Of a stretch of DNA of 10,571 nucleotides, positions 7,641 to 10,571 are shown one piece after another. The translations under genes and the position numbers were made by a program. The notes under the pieces were generated by a model. It did no database searches and was not told the origin of the DNA. It saw only the letters and a list, made by a program, of their open reading frames with translations. Numbering within the stretch: the first letter of the stretch is position 1; each line of letters begins with the position of its first letter. This DNA is from Eubacteriales bacterium (GTDB lineage Bacteria > Bacillota_A > Clostridia > Christensenellales > Aristaeellaceae), in contig JAUMYC010000075.1 in NCBI GenBank assembly GCA_030528845.1, positions 1-10,571 of the forward strand, given 5' to 3'.

Positions 7641-7688
7641 TCCTTCACCCGGCCTTTTGACCGGCCATACTGAAAGGGGCGCATTTCC

Positions 7689-8216
7689 ATGATGAACGTC
7701 AAAACTTTCGCAAAATCCACCGTTGTCTTCCGCCAGGGCGACAAGGCCGACAGCATGTATGAGATCCTCACCGGCAGCATCGGCATCTTCGCCAACTACG
7801 GCGAGCCCACCGAAAAGCTGCTCACCACCCTCACCGTCGGCAACACCTTCGGCGAGATGGGCATGATCGAATCCCTCCCGCGCTCTGCCACGGCCGTGGC
7901 CCTGTCCGAGGACACCAACCTGCAGGTCATCACCTCCGACAGCTTTGCCAGCTATTTCAACGCCAAGCCCGAGCGCGTGCTGGTCATCATGAAGCACATG
8001 AGCAAGCGCATCCGCGGCCTGACGCAGGATTACGTCGACGCCTGCCGCGCCATCGCCGAATATGAAGAGCACGTCGACAGCGGCAAAAAGAGCGGCTGGC
8101 TCAAGGATCACTTCAAAAAGTTCATGGAAGACTACGCCGAGGCCAGCTCCTATATGCACAGCAACCCTGAGCTGTATCACGACGTGCACAACTTCACCGG
8201 CCCGTACTTCTTCTAA
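7689..8216 (+). CDS. Single-domain cyclic-nucleotide-binding protein
   Basis: A 175-residue soluble protein whose first 110 residues form one CNB domain with an intact cassette, TFGEMG...LPRSATAVA (E56, R65, S66). It is clearly a paralogue of the second domain of the preceding protein: both contain ANYG-(E/K)-PTEKLLTTL and the following LT-x-(D/S)-Y helix. The post-domain segment GWLKDHFKKFMEDYAE resembles the inter-domain linker of the neighbour. It ends in an aromatic tail (YMHSNPELYHDVHNFTGPYFF could be disordered or an interaction motif; it has no recognised domain). No DNA-binding or catalytic domain is present. The start at 7689 has AAAGGGG at 7673-7679, 9 bases upstream; a second ATG at 7692 is equally possible. 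It probably arose by duplication within the operon. Confidence 0.88.
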   Translation: MMNVKTFAKSTVVFRQGDKADSMYEILTGSIGIFANYGEPTEKLLTTLTVGNTFGEMGMIESLPRSATAVALSEDTNLQVITSDSFASYFNAKPERVLVIMKHMSKRIRGLTQDYVDACRAIAEYEEHVDSGKKSGWLKDHFKKFMEDYAEASSYMHSNPELYHDVHNFTGPYFF

Positions 8217-8222
8217 AAAACA

Positions 8223-9011
8223 ATGAATACAAAGAGCAACCTTTTGCAGATCCAACCGCAATACGCTCTTTTCGAACAGTGGGCAGCCCTTTCCCAAGAG
8301 GAAGGGCTGTTCTACGAGGTGCTGGAGTTTTATTCTCCGCCGTCCATCAGCGACGTGGAGCTCCACCCCACCCTCGAAGAGTGGTATCGCACGAGCGGCA
8401 GGGCCACCTCCGTACACGGCGCGTTTATCGACGTGAACCCGGCCAGCGGAGACCCGGCCTTCAAGGAACTCTCCCGCAGGCGCTGCCGGGAAAGCTGCCA
8501 ACTGGCCAAGGCGCTGGGCGCCGAGCATGTCGTTCTGCACGGCAGCTGCTTCCCCTTCCTGCGCGGCGTCTATCTCGATTCCTGGGTCGCCCAGTGCGCC
8601 GATTTTTACACGCAGCTGGCCGAGGAATACGATCTGGCGATCCATATCGAAAACAGTCAGGACGTGGACACGACCCCGCTCGCGCGGCTCATGCAGCGCA
8701 TCGAGGACGAGCGCGTGTCCGTCTGTCTGGATATCGGCCACGCGAACTATTCCCTCGCCCCCATCGAACAATGGTTTGACGACTTGGGCGAGTACATCCG
8801 CTATCTGCACCTTTCGGACAACCTGGGCCATTTCGACGATCACCTGCCCATCGGCGCAGGCGCTATCGACTGGGCCAAGACGGACGCCCTCTGGCGCAAG
8901 CTGCAGCGGCCCACTCCCATGACGCTCGAGGTGGGCGGCATTCCCGGCGTGAAAAAATCTCTCGCCTTCTTGCGGGAACACGATTATTTTGACTTGGGGA
9001 GCATGATGTGA
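8223..9011 (+). CDS. TIM-barrel enzyme, sugar-phosphate isomerase/epimerase (AP endonuclease 2 superfamily)
   Basis: A 262-residue cytosolic protein of the xylose isomerase-like TIM-barrel superfamily. Strand-end metal ligands are visible: H65 (VHGAF), H106 (LHGSC), E143 (HIEN), D170 and H173 (CLDIGHAN), H196 (LHLSDN), D205 and H207 (DDHLPIG) and E236 (TLEVGG). These nine match, in order and kind, the trinuclear zinc ligands of endonuclease IV. The strand motifs, however, look more like sugar-phosphate isomerase/epimerase paralogues, so the reaction cannot be assigned. The ATG at 8223 lies 6 bases after the previous stop and has no Shine-Dalgarno, which suggests translational coupling; no better in-frame start is evident. 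The next gene starts one base after its stop. Its role within a signalling operon is not obvious. Confidence 0.82.
   Translation: MNTKSNLLQIQPQYALFEQWAALSQEEGLFYEVLEFYSPPSISDVELHPTLEEWYRTSGRATSVHGAFIDVNPASGDPAFKELSRRRCRESCQLAKALGAEHVVLHGSCFPFLRGVYLDSWVAQCADFYTQLAEEYDLAIHIENSQDVDTTPLARLMQRIEDERVSVCLDIGHANYSLAPIEQWFDDLGEYIRYLHLSDNLGHFDDHLPIGAGAIDWAKTDALWRKLQRPTPMTLEVGGIPGVKKSLAFLREHDYFDLGSMM
8996..9001 (+). promoter_or_regulatory. Ribosome binding site fixing the GTG start of the cyclase
   Basis: GGGGAG inside the end of the TIM-barrel gene lies 11 bases before GTG 9013. Upstream in the same frame there is a stop (TGA 9004-9006) and no other start codon, so the GTG is the only sensible start. 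Confidence 0.65.
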
Positions 9012-9012
9012 A

Positions 9013-10407
9013 GTGAATACCGAAGAGCTTATCCGCAAAAGCATCATATCCGATATGTCGGAAGGCGTGATGACCATCGGCTTCGACGGTCTGATCGGCT
9101 ATGTCAACCCGGCAGCGGAGCAGATCCTCGATCTCAAGGCCGAGGATCTCGTCGGCAAGCGCTTCGCCCGCTGCTTCTTTGAATATTCCGAAAACGACGC
9201 CTTCAACCAGTGCATTCTGGAGGCGGTGTACGACGCGACGACCTCGCACAAGAACATCGTCCCCTATTTCACGGGAAGCGAGACGCGCCAGCTGCACATC
9301 ACGACCTCCTATCTGCACAGCGACGGAGAGCGCATCGGCGTCATCGCCGTGCTCAGCGACATCAGCGAGCTGAGCGAGCTGCGCGACGCCGTCAAGGCCA
9401 TGGAGCGCATCAAGGCGCTCAACGCGCAGCTGGAGCTGCGCAACCAGCTGCTCAACGAGACCTTCGGCCGCTTCCTTTCCGACGAGATCGTGCGCCAGCT
9501 GCTCGAAACGCCGGACGGCCTTGCTCTGGGCGGAAAAAAGCGCACGCTCACCGTGATGATGAGCGACCTGCGCGGGTTCACCGCCATCAGCGAGCGCATG
9601 GAGGCCGGCAGCCTTCTGAGCATGCTCAACCTGTATCTGGCGGAAATGACGGACTGCATCCAAAGGCACAACGGCACGATCATCGAATTCCTCGGCGACG
9701 GCATCATGGCCATCTTCGGCGCGCCCGCGCCCAGCAAGGATCATGCCTCCGACGCCATCGCCGCGGCCATCGAAATGCAAAGCCGCATGAGCGATATCAA
9801 CCGGCGCAACGCGGAACTGGGCTACCCCACGCTCGAAATGGGTATCGGCCTGAACACGGGCGACGTGATCGTGGGCAATATCGGCTCCGAAAAGCGCACG
9901 AAATACGGCGTGGTCGGCAGCCATGTCAACCTCTGCGGACGCATCGAAAGCTACACGGTGGGCGGTCAGGTGCTCATTTCGCCGATCACGCGCCAGATGG
10001 CCTGTGCCGAGCTGGAGATCCGGCAGGAGCAAAAGATCATGCCCAAGGGCGTCAAGGAGCCGCTGACCATCTCGTGGGTCACGGGCATCGGCGCGCCCTA
10101 CGACCTCTCCTGCGAGGTCATCGAGGAGCAGCCCGAGCCGCTCGCAAAGCCCATCCCCGTATCCTTCGTCGCCATCGAGGGCAAGCACTGCGGCGACAGC
10201 GAGGAGACCGGCGTTTTCGCCGCACTCTCGCGCCACGGCGCCCTCCTGAAAACGAGCTGCCCGCTCGCGCCCTATGACAACATCCGCCTGGAGGCCGGCG
10301 GCGATCTCTTCGCCAAGGTGCTCGACGAGGCGGACGGCGGCTGGCTGCTGCGCTTCACCTCCGTGCCCACGCAATATGCCGCATGGCTGGCCGAGCACGA
10401 CGCCTGA
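9013..10407 (+). CDS. PAS-class III nucleotidyl cyclase (predicted guanylate cyclase) with PilZ-like tail
   Basis: This 464-residue soluble enzyme should convert an NTP to a 3',5'-cyclic nucleotide. A PAS domain (about 5-118; GFDGLIGYVNPAAEQIL) is followed by a helical, probably coiled-coil linker (118-155) and the catalytic domain (about 175-365). Metal-binding aspartates D185 (MSDLRGFT) and D229 (EFLGDGI) and transition-state residues N306 and R310 (VNLCGRIE) are all present. The purine-selecting positions are E225, where adenylyl cyclases have Lys, and G299 in KYGVVG, where they have Asp or Thr. Glu here is typical of guanylyl cyclases, and the E/G pair resembles cyanobacterial Cya2 as I recall it. 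Residues about 374-455 look like a beta-rich PilZ-type domain. GTG start, one base after the previous stop. Adenylyl activity is not excluded. Confidence 0.9.
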   Translation: MNTEELIRKSIISDMSEGVMTIGFDGLIGYVNPAAEQILDLKAEDLVGKRFARCFFEYSENDAFNQCILEAVYDATTSHKNIVPYFTGSETRQLHITTSYLHSDGERIGVIAVLSDISELSELRDAVKAMERIKALNAQLELRNQLLNETFGRFLSDEIVRQLLETPDGLALGGKKRTLTVMMSDLRGFTAISERMEAGSLLSMLNLYLAEMTDCIQRHNGTIIEFLGDGIMAIFGAPAPSKDHASDAIAAAIEMQSRMSDINRRNAELGYPTLEMGIGLNTGDVIVGNIGSEKRTKYGVVGSHVNLCGRIESYTVGGQVLISPITRQMACAELEIRQEQKIMPKGVKEPLTISWVTGIGAPYDLSCEVIEEQPEPLAKPIPVSFVAIEGKHCGDSEETGVFAALSRHGALLKTSCPLAPYDNIRLEAGGDLFAKVLDEADGGWLLRFTSVPTQYAAWLAEHDA

Positions 10408-10439
10408 GCACACGTTATATCCCAAATAAAGCATACACT

Positions 10440-10474
10440 AGGCCCCTTCGCGCAGCAGCGAAGGGGCCTGTTTT
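10440..10474 (+). terminator. Rho-independent terminator of the signalling operon
   Basis: Bases 10440-10451 (AGGCCCCTTCGC) pair perfectly with 10458-10469 around a 6-base loop, a 12-bp stem, followed by GTTTTA. It lies 32 bases after the cyclase stop codon and closes the transcription unit. Confidence 0.92.
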
Positions 10475-10499
10475 ATGCCGTGCCGCTTGCTTGTCGGCT

Positions 10500-10528
10500 T
10501 TGCGGTTTTAACGGCGCTATGGTATAAT
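10500..10528 (+). promoter_or_regulatory. Strong promoter with extended -10, reading out of the window
   Basis: TTGCGG (10500-10505), a 17-base spacer and TATAAT (10523-10528) with the extended -10 dinucleotide TG at 10520-10521. Transcription would begin near 10535-10537. The gene it drives is beyond the right edge. Confidence 0.78.
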
Positions 10529-10536
10529 AAAGTTTA

Positions 10537-10571
10537 GGAATCCGCACAGCGGATTCCGGGTCGAAAGCCCG
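10537..10571 (+). other. Start of a structured RNA leader or small RNA, cut by the window edge
   Basis: GGAATCCGC (10537-10545) pairs perfectly with 10549-10557 around a 3-base loop, and CGGG (10557-10560) can pair with CCCG at 10568-10571. The first stem begins at the predicted transcription start. It could be a 5'-stabilising hairpin, a cis-regulatory leader or a noncoding RNA. I do not recognise a known family in these 35 bases. Confidence 0.45.

Noticed and set aside
7649..7666. CCGGCC repeated twice in the gap between the two CNB genes
   Set aside because: A six-base direct repeat is expected by chance in GC-rich DNA and forms no convincing hairpin.
6615..8216. Crp/Fnr-type transcription factors
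   Set aside because: The CNB domains are not followed by a helix-turn-helix; the downstream segments are short helices and aromatic tails.
6588..9077. 829-residue open frame on the - strand opposite the CNB and TIM-barrel genes
   Set aside because: It runs across three real genes and their intergenic gaps and repeats wherever the CNB domains repeat, which shows it is only the reverse of the duplicated coding sequence.
6615..10407. Pycsar/CBASS-like anti-phage system (cyclase plus nucleotide-binding effector)
   Set aside because: The CNB proteins have no toxic effector domain (no TIR, membrane-pore or nuclease domain), the cyclase is PAS-regulated, and the operon is shared with a partner switch. 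Housekeeping-type signalling fits better.

Overview
The window is GC-rich DNA in which every supported gene lies on the + strand. Genes are tightly packed and mostly preceded by AGGAG-type ribosome binding sites; promoters are TTGACA/TATAAT-like and the intrinsic terminators are GC-stem plus T-run. Together with SpoIIE/SpoIIAA-type regulators, a GntP-type permease and a MOFRL glycerate kinase, this suggests a high-GC member of the Clostridia (Oscillospirales- or Christensenellales-like, perhaps from gut). That assignment is inference; there is no rRNA or marker gene here.

Positions 1-1700 hold the end of a glycerate uptake/catabolism unit: the C-terminal quarter of a GntP-family permease, a hairpin plus T-run that looks like a terminator or attenuator, and glycerate 2-kinase followed by a strong terminator. 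Positions 1700-3240 hold a MATE-family efflux gene with its own consensus-like promoter. It probably starts at a GTG, and the expected eleventh membrane helix looks shortened.

Positions 3240-10475 are the main interest: a probable six-gene signalling operon. In order it encodes (1) a SpoIIAA/RsbV-like STAS anti-anti-sigma factor, (2) a large membrane receptor (LytS-like 5TM, dCache-like sensor, HAMP, SpoIIE/PP2C serine phosphatase, RsbW-like HATPase serine kinase), (3) a two-domain cyclic-nucleotide-binding (CNB) protein, (4) a one-domain CNB protein, (5) a TIM-barrel enzyme of the endonuclease IV/sugar-phosphate isomerase superfamily, and (6) a PAS-class III nucleotidyl cyclase with a PilZ-like C-terminal segment. 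A 12-bp-stem terminator closes the unit.

Read together, the operon appears to couple a partner switch (phosphatase and kinase acting on the STAS protein, which would free an unlinked sigma or other target) to a cyclic nucleotide circuit with its own synthase and three CNB modules. The cyclase carries Glu and Gly at the two purine-selecting positions, a guanylyl-cyclase-like pattern, and the first CNB domain has the Thr after the phosphate-binding Arg that is associated with cGMP selectivity. A cGMP circuit is therefore predicted but not proven. No sigma factor, DNA-binding domain or toxic effector is encoded beside it. The last 100 bases contain a new promoter with an extended -10 and the start of a strongly folded transcript whose product lies outside the window.
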